Source: Muribaculaceae bacterium
GTDB lineage: Bacteria; Bacteroidota; Bacteroidia; Bacteroidales; Muribaculaceae
NCBI GenBank assembly: GCA_023662835.1
Contig: JAMPII010000001.1
Coordinates: forward strand, 92,118-156,117
Direction: 5' to 3'
Length of the DNA stretch: 64,000 nt
In this document: positions 1 to 8,545 of the stretch, in pieces
How the letters are laid out: the number at the start of each line of letters is the position of its first letter
Position numbering within the stretch: position 1 is the first letter of the stretch
The notes under the pieces: generated by a model
The model's input: only the letters and a program-made list of their open reading frames with translations
Databases searched by the model: none
What the model was told of the DNA's origin: nothing
Position numbers and translations under genes: made by a program

Positions 1-748
1 CGTGGTGATGGTCAGGCTCGAGACGGTCCTCTATGCCGCGGATCCAGCCGGCCGATGTTGCTACGCGCTCAAAATCGAACAGGTTGGTGTTTATCAGCTT
101 GTCGATTGGCACATCGGCGTAGTCGCATTCGATTATTTCGGCTTCGGGCTGGAGGGCGCGAATTATTTCGTAAATGCGGCCACGTTCTTTGGCGGTAACT
201 TCCGAGGCTTTGTTGAGAAGAATTATGTTGCAGAATTCAATTTGCTGTATGATAAGGTTTTCGATATCCTCCTCATCGATGTTCTGCATCTGTAGTTTCT
301 CGCCGCATGAGAATTCGCTCTGAAGGCGCAGGGCATCGACAACAGTTACCACCGCATCGAGGCGCGGCATGCTTATTCGGGCAAAGGCCCCGCCCATTTG
401 GGGTATTGAGCAGATGGTTTGGGCTATAGGCTCAGGCTCGCAGATACCGCTGGCTTCAATTACGATGTAGTCGAATCGTTCCATCATAATCAGCTGCTCG
501 AGCTGGCGCACGAGGTCCATTTTCAGTGTGCAGCAAATGCATCCATTTTGCAAGGCGACGAGCGAGTCGTCTTTTTGATCGACAATTCCACCTTTTTCAA
601 TGAGGTTTGCGTCGATGTTCACTTCGCCAATGTCGTTTACGATTACGGCGAATTTTATACCTTTGCGGTTTGTAAGTATATGGTTTACGAGGGTTGTTTT
701 TCCGCTGCCCAGATAGCCGGTTAGCAGTAATACAGGGGTTTGTTTCAT
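1..748 (-). CDS. CobW/G3E-family metal-chaperone-type GTPase, 3' end outside window
   Basis: P-loop GTPase of the G3E (CobW/YjiA/ZigA) family, which uses GTP binding to hand metal ions to client proteins or cofactors; the metal and client here are unknown. Read from the ATG at 748, the protein shows a Walker A motif GYLGSGKTT at residues 11-19, the family's metal-binding GCICC motif at 69-73, and a switch-like VIEASG at about 96-101. An NKAS motif follows in the usual NKxD position. At least 249 codons are visible and the frame stays open to the window edge, so the C-terminal CobW_C domain is not seen. It lies 19 bp downstream of the biotin ligase gene on the same strand, so co-transcription is possible. 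Family assignment is firm; the exact role is not. Confidence 0.9.
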   Translation of the reverse strand, partial: MKQTPVLLLTGYLGSGKTTLVNHILTNRKGIKFAVIVNDIGEVNIDANLIEKGGIVDQKDDSLVALQNGCICCTLKMDLVRQLEQLIMMERFDYIVIEASGICEPEPIAQTICSIPQMGGAFARISMPRLDAVVTVVDALRLQSEFSCGEKLQMQNIDEEDIENLIIQQIEFCNIILLNKASEVTAKERGRIYEIIRALQPEAEIIECDYADVPIDKLINTNLFDFERVATSAGWIRGIEDRLEPDHHH

Positions 749-767
749 GACTATATTTTTGGTTAAA

Positions 768-1502
768 TTAAACAGGTAGCACAACAGCCACCTCTTTGAA
801 TGCGTAGATAGTGGAATTGCCGTCGGCTCGGGTGAGTGTGATGTGTCCTAGCGGGCCAATGGCCGTAATGGCGGCGTTGAATTTGCTGCCTGTGGCAACA
901 TCGCGGTATGTCATACACTCGCGCGACCATAGGTTGGCGAAATATCGCTCCTTCAGCTCGGCTTCAGGCTCGGCTAAACATTGGGCAATTTTTTCAACAA
1001 CTGAGTTGAGCAGAGGTTCAAGCGCGGTTTCGTGGCCAAGGAGCTGAATCATCGACACCGGATTTGGAGCGTTCGACAAAAAGCGGCGTTGGTTCACGTT
1101 TATGCCGATGCCGGCTATCGAGTGGGATATGGTTTTGCCTGAGAGCGAATTTTCGATGAGGATGCCGCAGATTTTGCTGTTGCCAACATAAATGTCGTTG
1201 GGCCATTTGATTTTTACTTCCCGGCCGGGGAGCAATGGGCGAAGCGTGTCGACTATGCCAAGGGAAACGGCTTGCGAAATCCGGAACTGTTCGCAGGCTT
1301 CTATTCCGCGGGGGTGCAGCAATAGGCTGAATGTTAGGTTTTTGCCTTGTTCGGCTTCCCATGAGTTTCCGCGTTGGCCGCGACCGGCTGTCTGGCAATG
1401 TGCGGCAACGACGGTCCATTGCGGAGTGTCAGCGGCTAGATTCCGGGCAAGATAGTTGCTTGTTGAGTCCACCTCATCGAGCCATATAGTATTTGTTTTC
1501 AT
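768..1502 (-). CDS. birA: Biotin--[acetyl-CoA-carboxylase] ligase
   Basis: Activates biotin with ATP and transfers it to the biotin-carboxyl-carrier lysine of biotin-dependent carboxylases in the cytoplasm. The biotin/lipoate ligase signature GRGQRG lies at residues 40-45, and the KWPNDI motif near residue 108 is the conserved KWPND of the active site. There is no N-terminal helix-turn-helix, so this is a short monofunctional ligase (about 244 residues), not a BirA repressor. I start it at the ATG at 1502: the longer frame opens with a TTG at 1529 that overlaps the preceding gene and adds nothing conserved. It follows tsaE and a small membrane protein gene on the minus strand and was probably transcribed with them. 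Confidence 0.9.
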   Translation of the reverse strand: MKTNTIWLDEVDSTSNYLARNLAADTPQWTVVAAHCQTAGRGQRGNSWEAEQGKNLTFSLLLHPRGIEACEQFRISQAVSLGIVDTLRPLLPGREVKIKWPNDIYVGNSKICGILIENSLSGKTISHSIAGIGINVNQRRFLSNAPNPVSMIQLLGHETALEPLLNSVVEKIAQCLAEPEAELKERYFANLWSRECMTYRDVATGSKFNAAITAIGPLGHITLTRADGNSTIYAFKEVAVVLPV

Positions 1503-1518
1503 GTTTTCCGAATAAGCT

Positions 1519-1740
1519 TTAAACTCCAATAGTCCAGGTATATAATCCCATTGCTATTATTGCTACGCCGAGCAATGCGTATAAGAAGCGGCAGGCGTTG
1601 CGGTTGAGCCGGCCGGTGAGAATTTTCACGTTGTAGGTGGTGAAAAACCAGTTCCAACCGGCTAAGGCGGCAACTAAAGAGAATGTTCCGCTGACGAGAA
1701 ACAGCAGGGCAAGGATTCGGGATGCGCCTGTAATGCTCAT
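1519..1740 (-). CDS. Small two-helix membrane protein, Immunity-17-like
   Basis: A 73-residue protein that is almost entirely two membrane helices (about residues 8-32 and 51-71) joined by a short basic loop with a WNWFF patch. The pattern resembles the small Bacteroidetes proteins that domain databases call 'immunity protein 17', but I rely on memory of that family and not on a search. There is no toxin gene next to it. The context is purely housekeeping: its start overlaps the end of tsaE by 4 bp (ATGA-type overlap), implying translational coupling, and birA follows 16 bp later. A role in toxin immunity is therefore doubtful; the function is unknown. Confidence 0.7.
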   Translation of the reverse strand: MSITGASRILALLFLVSGTFSLVAALAGWNWFFTTYNVKILTGRLNRNACRFLYALLGVAIIAMGLYTWTIGV

Positions 1741-2174
1741 TCGTCGGGAGTTTCAACAACGAGTGTCCGCGATAGGTCGGGGTTCACGTTGAGTTTGACG
1801 CGTACGGTGTCGTCGGGGAGTATGTCGTTGATTATTCCGGGCCATTCAATGAGGCACAGCGCGCCCGATTCCAGATAATCTTCCACGCCGATGTCGAATG
1901 CTTCTTCAAGATTTTCAAGGCGGTAAAGGTCGAAATGGTAGATGAGCTCGGCTGTTGTGTCGGAACGGTATTCGTTGATAAGCGAGAACGAGGGGCTACC
2001 GGTAGCATCGTTGTCAACGCCAAGTTCACGCGCCAGAGCGTTGATGAATGTTGTTTTGCCGGCTCCCATCTCTCCTTCGAAGGTGAACACAGTGAAACAG
2101 TCCATCAAGTTCACGAAACTGGCGGCTGCTTCGTCGATTTTGTCGAGCGACGAAATGTTAATTTTATGAGTCAT
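1737..2174 (-). CDS. tsaE: tRNA threonylcarbamoyladenosine biosynthesis ATPase TsaE
   Basis: ATPase partner of the TsaB-TsaD complex that attaches the threonylcarbamoyl group to A37 of ANN-decoding tRNAs. At 145 residues it has the family length. The Walker A motif GEMGAGKTT is at residues 34-42, and the conserved LIEWPG segment lies near residue 110. The gene starts 7 bp after the stop of porX, and its end overlaps the next small gene. A Sua5/YrdC-family gene that makes the threonylcarbamoyl-AMP substrate is also in this window (35313-35930); TsaB and TsaD are not. Confidence 0.93.
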   Translation of the reverse strand: MTHKINISSLDKIDEAAASFVNLMDCFTVFTFEGEMGAGKTTFINALARELGVDNDATGSPSFSLINEYRSDTTAELIYHFDLYRLENLEEAFDIGVEDYLESGALCLIEWPGIINDILPDDTVRVKLNVNPDLSRTLVVETPDE

Positions 2175-2180
2175 AATTAT

Positions 2181-3722
2181 TTATTTTGCTGTCAGAGTTA
2201 TCAGTGGTACGAGCATTTCCTCCATGGATATGCCTCCATGCTGGAATGTGTCGGTGTAGTATTGTACGTAGTAGTTGAAATTGTTGGGGTAGGCAAAAAA
2301 GTCGCGCCCTGAGGCAAAGATATAGTTTGTTGCAACATTGGGCGAGGGGAGACCAAAACGTTCGGGCTTCTTTATCTCGTAAACCTGCTTTTGATTGTAG
2401 CTCATGTTGCGTCCAACCTTGTAGCGCAGATTGGTGTTGATATCTTTTGTGCCGATAACCTTTATCGGGTTGGTAACTTGAACGGTACCATGGTCGGTTG
2501 TGAGCACAACCTTGTAGCCTTGCGAGGCTATGCGGCGGAATAGTTCCAGAGCCGACGAATGGCGGAACCATGATTCGGTAAGCGAGCGGTAGGCCGCATT
2601 GTTCAGGGCAAGTTCGCGAATCATTTTCGATTCGGTGCGGGCGTGTGAAAGCATGTCGACAAAGTTGAGCACAACTACGTTGAGGTTGTTCGACGATAGG
2701 TTGGAGAAATCGCGCAGCAGTTTGTCGCCGGTGTTGGAATCGTTCACTTTGTTATAAGAGAATTTCACCTGTCGGCGGTAGCGCTCGAACTGGGTGGCTA
2801 TCAGTGGCGATTCGTTCAGGTTTTTGCCTTCGTCCTCATCTTCGTCGACCCACAGGTCGGGGAAAAGCTGCGCAATTTGTGCCGGCATCAGGCCGGAAAA
2901 AATCGAATTGCGGGCGTATTGTGTGGCCGTTGGCAGGATAGCTGTGTAAAGTTCCTCGCTGAAGGTGAACATTTCCGACAGCAGAGGCTTGATGGTCATC
3001 CACTGGTCGAGGCGGAAATTGTCGATTACGATGAGGAAAACCTTGCTGCCTTCGTCGAGCAATGGAAATATGCGCTCCTTGAACAGGTGTGGGCTCATCA
3101 TAGGGTGGTTGTCGGTCGTCACCCACGATTCGTAGTTTTTGCGCACGAACTTGTTGAAAGCGCTGTTTGCTTCATTTTTCTGCATCTGCAGCAGTTCGTC
3201 CATGTTTGTAGCTGTCGAAGCCAGTTCCAGCTCCCAATATGTTAGCTTTCGGTAAACGTCGTACCAGTCGTTGATTGTCTCGCAGCGATCGATAGCCTGC
3301 GATATGTTGCTGAACTCTTGGCGATAGTCGATTGTGGCTTGCTGGCTGACAAGAGTTTCGGAATGCAGATTTTTCTTTATTGACAGTAGTATTTGGCTGG
3401 GGTTTACGGGTTTTATCAGGTAGTCGGCTATTTTGCTACCGATAGCCTGGTTCATTATGTTTTCTTCCTCGCTTTTGGTTATCATAATCACCGGGGTCAG
3501 TGGCGCAGCCTGTTTTATGTGTTGCAGTGTTTCCAGACCGGTCAGTCCAGGCATGTTCTCGTCGAGGATAATCAGGTCGAAGCGCTCGTTTTCCACTTGT
3601 TCGAGGGCGTCGCGGCCGCTGCAAACTGTTGTTACGTCGTATCCTTTCGATTTGAGGAAGAGTATATGAGGTTTCAGCAGGTCGATTTCGTCGTCGGCCC
3701 AGAGAATTCGATGTTGTGCCAT
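2181..3722 (-). CDS. porX: PorX-like response regulator with PglZ phosphatase-fold output domain
   Basis: A 513-residue cytoplasmic protein with an N-terminal receiver domain (about 1-120) and a C-terminal PglZ/alkaline-phosphatase-superfamily domain (about 200-513). In the receiver, the acidic pair D10-D11, phospho-acceptor D54 (LILDENMPG context) and K104 are all present. In the output domain, the metal-binding-type segments VIDNFRLDQW and TTDHGT are visible. This architecture is that of PorX, which in Porphyromonas and Flavobacterium acts with histidine kinase PorY to control the type IX secretion system. PorX homologues also occur in Bacteroidales without the full system, so presence alone is not proof. 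Here PorW/SprE- and GldH-like genes in the same window make the link more credible. It lies between tsaE and the large TPR lipoprotein. Confidence 0.92.
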   Translation of the reverse strand: MAQHRILWADDEIDLLKPHILFLKSKGYDVTTVCSGRDALEQVENERFDLIILDENMPGLTGLETLQHIKQAAPLTPVIMITKSEEENIMNQAIGSKIADYLIKPVNPSQILLSIKKNLHSETLVSQQATIDYRQEFSNISQAIDRCETINDWYDVYRKLTYWELELASTATNMDELLQMQKNEANSAFNKFVRKNYESWVTTDNHPMMSPHLFKERIFPLLDEGSKVFLIVIDNFRLDQWMTIKPLLSEMFTFSEELYTAILPTATQYARNSIFSGLMPAQIAQLFPDLWVDEDEDEGKNLNESPLIATQFERYRRQVKFSYNKVNDSNTGDKLLRDFSNLSSNNLNVVVLNFVDMLSHARTESKMIRELALNNAAYRSLTESWFRHSSALELFRRIASQGYKVVLTTDHGTVQVTNPIKVIGTKDINTNLRYKVGRNMSYNQKQVYEIKKPERFGLPSPNVATNYIFASGRDFFAYPNNFNYYVQYYTDTFQHGGISMEEMLVPLITLTAK

Positions 3723-3771
3723 AAGTTTTCGCGTTTGTTTTTAAACAACCTGTTTGTTTTTAAACAATTTC

Positions 3772-6672
3772 TTAGAGCGTCAGTTCGCTTTCTCCGTCGT
3801 CGGTGTCGTCAGGCTGCTCTTCGTCGGGCTGTGGAACATCGTCCATGATGGCCGAGCCATATTGTGCCCGATCGTCGTCCGACAAGCTTCCGGGGGCTGC
3901 AGTAACTGGTTGTTGCGCTGCCTGTTGGTCGACATACCGGAAATAGTCCTCGAACGTACGGCCCTGTTTTATGAGAGTCTCGAAATTCTTTACTGAAATC
4001 ATCACGGGGCGCACCTGAGGCGGAAGTTCCAGATAAGGGCTTTGCTGAAGCACCTTGCGATAGTGGGAAAGTTCCTCAAAGTTAGCGAAATCCTTTATAA
4101 GCAGCAAGCCGAGACGCCCGAAATTCATTTGCTCAAGGTCGAAGTCCTTGACAACAAACGAGCTGAAGTTGTGGCGGGCAATGTCGAACAGCAGTTGGTT
4201 GGCTGATACCTCGTCGGTAGGGTAAACGAGCACGAGCAGCTGGCGGTCGGCCGGATTAAGGTCGAATATCAGGGAGTCGGATGCAACGAGCGCAGTGTCG
4301 TTGCTGAGACGCATGTCCCAAATCATGCCGCGCAGGTTGGCGGCGCCTTTATGCAGTTGACGACCTTGCGCTAAACCTTTCAGATAGGCCGAAGCAAGTT
4401 CTGTCATGTCGGTTTCGGGGTATCTTTCGAGCATTGTGCGCAATCCGTCGCGGAATTTTTCAGGTTGGTTCTCGGTAACGTAGGCCAGCGCGTCGATAAA
4501 CATGAATTTTGGCATGATTTTGCTCAGCGGGTATTTTTTCTGCATGAGCGTGTAGGCGGCGTGTACCGAGTCGTTAGCGTTGTTCAAGTAGGCGCGGTAG
4601 GCTCTATCGTAAAGCTTTTCCTGCTCGGCATCCATGTTGCGCAGTTTGTCGAGGTAGTTGGGGTCGGTCATAGCGTGGCCATAGGGGCTGTCGGGGAACT
4701 CTTTGAGTATGAGCTGGCGATAGCGCTCGGCAAGATTCTTGTTGCCTTTACGCATGTACATCAGGTACATGTTATAGTAAACTTCCAAACGGTAAATGTT
4801 GTCAGGATAGCGTTTTAGCAGGCGGGTCCATTCGTCGGCAGCTTCGCTGGTGGCATCGAGCCGGTCCTTCAGAATCAGGCCAACATTGTACATGCTTTCC
4901 TGAATTATCTCGTTAGCAGTCAGCTTCTCTTCGGGAGTCGAAGGTATTTGCTTGAGGTAGTATTCGGGAAAATGCGGGTCGTTCTCATGAGCCAATTGTG
5001 TGGAATCGGCCGGAGTTTTATCGGTTTTGTCGTTGTCATCGTTTTCCGCTTCATCGTCGGTGTCGGATTCGAAGTCGCTGAACGAGAAGTTTGATTTGTT
5101 GCGTCTACGCCAATCGTCCTCTAGTTTGCGCGAACCCCAACGGCGTTGGAATTCGGTTTTACCGGCGTTGCGTGTGGCAGTGTTGTAGAAGTACCAGGAA
5201 TCGTCGGTGTTTAGGGTGAATGTAGTGGGGGCGTTGGCTGAGCCCTGAAGCGTATTATTCCCTTGTGCGGCTTGCTGGGCAAGATATTCCTCGCGTTTGA
5301 GTCGCTCGGCTTCTTGGGCTTCGTGGCGTTTGAGGGTGTCGATGAGGGCATTGATGACTTTCATCTGTTGCTGGCGAGGTATCTCCGACAAACGCAGCAG
5401 GGAGTCGTTGAGCGTAATGTTCTGGGCGTATACGGCCAGTTCGTCGAGCACGTCGGAACGGACTTTAATGGAGTCGTAGCCGGGATAGTTTTCGGGCAGC
5501 AACGGAACGGCTTCGGCATAGCAGGGTTGAGCGTCGGAGTATTGCCGACGCTGGTAGTATAATCCGCCCAGAGCAAGCTGGGCAATTGCTTTCTCGATTC
5601 CGTTGCGTGTCGATTTTTCTGCTGCCAGAGTGTAGTTCTTTATTGCCTGGGTTGTGTCGTTGCGACTCAGGTAAAGATTGCCGATTGCGTAATAAATTTG
5701 GTCGAGGTAGTCCTTGTTGCGGTCGTATCGTGTCATTCGTCGCAGGGCGTTTACCTCAGATTTGATATCTTTTCCGTCGAACACTTCGCTTTGGCTGATT
5801 CGCGCGTTCAATTGTGCACGGTAGCTTGAGCCGGCTCCGGAGGCGTTTTTGAAGGCTTCGTAAGCCGCCTTTTTGTTTCCTTGACGGGCGTATAGCTGCC
5901 CCAGAAGATAGGATATGCGTGTTTTCTGAGCGCCTTTGCTGTGGCGCATAGCCTCTTTAAGGTAGGGAATAGCTTTTTCGGGCTCTTTCGATCGCGCCCA
6001 ATACGCTCCGCTGACGAAGTTGTAGAGCGTTTTTAGTTTTTGCGATGTGAGGGCTTTTTCTGGTATTTTCGACAGTATGTTTTCAGCCTCAAAGTCCCAG
6101 CCCATAGCCGCGTAGGAACGTGCTTGCCAAAGCTTTGCTTCGGTAACTGTGTTTGGTAGCCATGAAAAGTGGCGCACTATATAATAAAATGTGGAGGCGG
6201 CGCCCAGAAAATCGCCATTGTTGTATTGGCTTCGTCCCATCATCATCCACGCGTTGTGAAGGAAGGGGTTGTATTCGTCGCGCTTGAGCCATTGCTTGTA
6301 GGCGGGGTCGGATCCTTTTCCGGCTTTTTTTGCCGGTCGTTTCTTTATTGAGCGCAACTGGATGGCTTTCTGCGCCTTCTCAATCGAGCGCTTGAAGTCG
6401 CCTTGCGGCTGAGGCGCGTTGGGGTTTGACCGGGCGTCGGCGGGGTGGGCATATAGGAGCTGGGAGTAATCGTCCTCGTAGTTTTGCTCCATATCTTTCA
6501 GGGTTTCCTTGTAATGCTCGTCGCCGTTGTAGTATATGTTGTAGCGTGTGATGAATGCCTGATAGTTGCGGGTGGCTGCTGTGTTTTTCTTTGTGCTGCA
6601 GCTAGATAGCATAACTGCGGCCGCTATTACAGCAGTCGCTATGATAAACTTTATGTAGCCGCAAATCCTCAT
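3772..6672 (-). CDS. PorW/SprE-like TPR lipoprotein (type IX secretion/gliding family)
   Basis: A 966-residue outer-envelope lipoprotein. The signal peptide ends in a lipobox (MLSSC, Cys25). Most of the chain is tetratricopeptide-type helical repeats: clear runs with 'A..LGQLY', 'IGNLYLSRND' and 'LALGGLYYQRRQY' patterns between about residues 130 and 430, and more beyond 600. A charged, Asp/Asn-rich linker near 520-570 separates two repeat regions, and the C-terminus is acidic. Length, lipobox and repeat layout match PorW of Porphyromonas / SprE of Flavobacterium, which is needed for type IX secretion and gliding. It precedes porX on the same strand with a gap of about 50 bp. The family call rests on architecture and wording of repeats, not on a search. 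Confidence 0.8.
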   Translation of the reverse strand: MRICGYIKFIIATAVIAAAVMLSSCSTKKNTAATRNYQAFITRYNIYYNGDEHYKETLKDMEQNYEDDYSQLLYAHPADARSNPNAPQPQGDFKRSIEKAQKAIQLRSIKKRPAKKAGKGSDPAYKQWLKRDEYNPFLHNAWMMMGRSQYNNGDFLGAASTFYYIVRHFSWLPNTVTEAKLWQARSYAAMGWDFEAENILSKIPEKALTSQKLKTLYNFVSGAYWARSKEPEKAIPYLKEAMRHSKGAQKTRISYLLGQLYARQGNKKAAYEAFKNASGAGSSYRAQLNARISQSEVFDGKDIKSEVNALRRMTRYDRNKDYLDQIYYAIGNLYLSRNDTTQAIKNYTLAAEKSTRNGIEKAIAQLALGGLYYQRRQYSDAQPCYAEAVPLLPENYPGYDSIKVRSDVLDELAVYAQNITLNDSLLRLSEIPRQQQMKVINALIDTLKRHEAQEAERLKREEYLAQQAAQGNNTLQGSANAPTTFTLNTDDSWYFYNTATRNAGKTEFQRRWGSRKLEDDWRRRNKSNFSFSDFESDTDDEAENDDNDKTDKTPADSTQLAHENDPHFPEYYLKQIPSTPEEKLTANEIIQESMYNVGLILKDRLDATSEAADEWTRLLKRYPDNIYRLEVYYNMYLMYMRKGNKNLAERYRQLILKEFPDSPYGHAMTDPNYLDKLRNMDAEQEKLYDRAYRAYLNNANDSVHAAYTLMQKKYPLSKIMPKFMFIDALAYVTENQPEKFRDGLRTMLERYPETDMTELASAYLKGLAQGRQLHKGAANLRGMIWDMRLSNDTALVASDSLIFDLNPADRQLLVLVYPTDEVSANQLLFDIARHNFSSFVVKDFDLEQMNFGRLGLLLIKDFANFEELSHYRKVLQQSPYLELPPQVRPVMISVKNFETLIKQGRTFEDYFRYVDQQAAQQPVTAAPGSLSDDDRAQYGSAIMDDVPQPDEEQPDDTDDGESELTL

Positions 6673-6711
6673 CTTAGTCTGTCACTTTTTATAACGCGAC
6701 AAATGGCTTTG

Positions 6712-7134
6712 TTATTGTCCGGCGTGCTGGGCACGGGCTTCGGCAACAATCATCAGCAGCTCCTGTCGTATTACCGGCGGCAGTGTGATTGAACGCAACT
6801 GAATGCTGCGTGCCCACGGCGCAATGTCGTCGGGCAACAGTGTGAGCAAAATGTCGCGGAATTCTTCGACCTCCTGTTCGGTGTAGCTGTCGGCGTCGCG
6901 TCCGGCGAAACGGTCGAGTTCTTCGTCGTCGAAGTATTCGGCCTTGTCATTGACTGAAGCGAGCAGCGAGTCCTTCTCGCAGGTTATGTGCATGCCGCAG
7001 CATTGGCTGTTGTCGGATTCCGGGACGGGCTGCGAATCGGATTCCGGCTCGTTGGTGCGGCTAAGACGGTCGAAAAGCCATAGAATCACTCCTACGATTG
7101 CCAATACACCGGCTATGATTAAAATCACTGTCAT
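6712..7134 (-). CDS. Uncharacterised membrane-anchored protein with CCGxHxxCEKDSL motif
   Basis: About 140 residues: one N-terminal membrane helix (roughly residues 4-23), an acidic linker, then a soluble domain. The soluble part opens with CCGMHITCEKDSL, a pattern I recall as conserved in small Bacteroidales proteins that are often loosely labelled 'phospholipase' without evidence. It is followed by an acidic stretch (EYFDDEELDRF) and a Leu/Arg-rich helix near the C-terminus. The start chosen is the ATG at 7134, which overlaps the stop of aroA (ATGA); the longer frame begins inside aroA. Function unknown; the cysteine/histidine cluster could bind a metal. Confidence 0.8.
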   Translation of the reverse strand: MTVILIIAGVLAIVGVILWLFDRLSRTNEPESDSQPVPESDNSQCCGMHITCEKDSLLASVNDKAEYFDDEELDRFAGRDADSYTEQEVEEFRDILLTLLPDDIAPWARSIQLRSITLPPVIRQELLMIVAEARAQHAGQ

Positions 7135-8387
7135 TGCTGCGGATAGGGAATAAGCTTGAAACCGGCCTGTTGCATATGCTCCCACCAGCGTGGGTAGCTT
7201 TTGGTTACCACCTCGGCGTTGCGTATCACGATGCCGGGCACAAACAGGGACACCGGTGCGAACGCCATTGCCATACGGTGATCGCTATAGGTGTCGAACG
7301 CCAATGGGCCATCGATAGGGCGTTGTATGCGCATACCGCGCCATTGCAATTCGCAATCGTCGACAGCTTCGACCAGATATGATAGTTTGCAAAGTTCGGT
7401 GCAAAGAGCCTCAAGACGGTCGGTTTCCTTGATTTTCAGGGTTTGGAGTCCGGTGATGCGGAAAGGAAGTCCGGCCAGGCAGCAGGTGACGGCAACGGTT
7501 TGAGCAAGGTCGGGCACATCGCTCATGTCGAGAACCAGCTGGGCCGAAATGTCGGGTGTTGGCTGCAGTTGCAAAGCTTCGTCGTCCCATTTGGCCTCGA
7601 TGCCAAAGGTGCGGAATATATCGGCAACGCGGCTGTCGCCTTGAACCGACTTGGGCGTCAATCCTTTCAATGCAATGTCGCCGTAAGAAAGAGCTTCGAT
7701 TTCAAACCAATAGGATGCCGCGCTCCAGTCGGCCTCGACCGAAAATTCAGTTGCTTGATATTGGCAGTGTGGAACTACAATTTTACGCCCGCGCTCCTGG
7801 ATTGAGCATTCAACGCCCCATTGCTTCATCATGGCAACCGTCATGTCGATATATGGTTGCGACACAATCTCGCCATCAAGTGTGAGCGAAAGTCCGTTGG
7901 TCATTGTCGGGGCTATCATCAACAGAGCCGAAATGAATTGCGAGCTTGTATTGGCAGGAATTGATATGTCGCCGCCTGCCAACTGTCGACCGGTTATACG
8001 GAGTGGCGGAAAGCCCTCCTGACCTGCATACTCGATTTCTGCGCCACAGAGCCTCAGGGCATCGACAAGCTTGCCTATAGGTCGTTGGCGCATACGGTCG
8101 CTTCCGTCTAAAACGCGAGTTGCGTTGTCGCATTGTCCGGCGTAAAATGCAGTTAAAAATCGCATTGCAGTTCCGGCGGCGCCGATATTGATTTCAGTGC
8201 TCCGGGGGTTGTCCAGCGCCTTTACAATTGCATCTGTGTCGTCGCAATCGGCAACTCTGGCCAGCGGAAGCGCATCCGGTGTGAGGGCGTTGATTATCAG
8301 CGCCCTGTTGCTTATGCTCTTTGAAAGGGGAAGATCAACCACAGCCTGTGGAAAACCATCGTCGGGAGGAAATATCTGTAGGTCCAT
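7131..8387 (-). CDS. aroA: 3-phosphoshikimate 1-carboxyvinyltransferase (EPSP synthase)
   Basis: Sixth step of the shikimate pathway: condenses shikimate-3-phosphate with phosphoenolpyruvate to form EPSP, the precursor of chorismate and aromatic amino acids. The 418-residue length and two-domain fold fit. Near the N-terminus the substrate-binding LPLSKSISNRALI is seen (K23, S24, R29), followed by GAAGTAMRFLTA, the family's NAGTAMR-type phosphoenolpyruvate site with the first Asn changed to Ala. Near the C-terminus TYSDHRMAMAFA matches the D-H-R-M-A signature. The next gene is translationally coupled to its stop. No other shikimate gene is in the window. Confidence 0.95.
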   Translation of the reverse strand: MDLQIFPPDDGFPQAVVDLPLSKSISNRALIINALTPDALPLARVADCDDTDAIVKALDNPRSTEINIGAAGTAMRFLTAFYAGQCDNATRVLDGSDRMRQRPIGKLVDALRLCGAEIEYAGQEGFPPLRITGRQLAGGDISIPANTSSQFISALLMIAPTMTNGLSLTLDGEIVSQPYIDMTVAMMKQWGVECSIQERGRKIVVPHCQYQATEFSVEADWSAASYWFEIEALSYGDIALKGLTPKSVQGDSRVADIFRTFGIEAKWDDEALQLQPTPDISAQLVLDMSDVPDLAQTVAVTCCLAGLPFRITGLQTLKIKETDRLEALCTELCKLSYLVEAVDDCELQWRGMRIQRPIDGPLAFDTYSDHRMAMAFAPVSLFVPGIVIRNAEVVTKSYPRWWEHMQQAGFKLIPYPQQ

Positions 8388-8514
8388 ACCACAAAATTAA
8401 TGAAAAAATTGCATTCCATCTTGCAATCTGGCTGTTAAAATGGCAATTTGCTACAAAATTGCTACAAAGTAGATAAAATATTGTAACGTATGCGGGGTGA
8501 TAGGTTACAATTAT

Positions 8515-8522
8515 TAATTTTG
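8515..8522 (+). promoter_or_regulatory. Bacteroidetes-type -7 box ahead of the serine hydrolase gene
   Basis: TAATTTTG matches the TAnnTTTG consensus of Bacteroidetes sigma-ABfr promoters. It sits 23 bp before the ATG at 8546. No good -33 TTTG is visible at the usual distance, so the call is tentative. The position argues for the ATG at 8546 over the TTG at 8534, which would leave almost no leader. Confidence 0.45.
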
Positions 8523-8545
8523 CGGCATCTTAATTGAATTCCATT

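Noticed and set aside
2-724. Plus-strand frames opposite the CobW-like gene
   Set aside because: The minus strand encodes a clear G3E GTPase with Walker A and GCICC; the plus frames are shadows.
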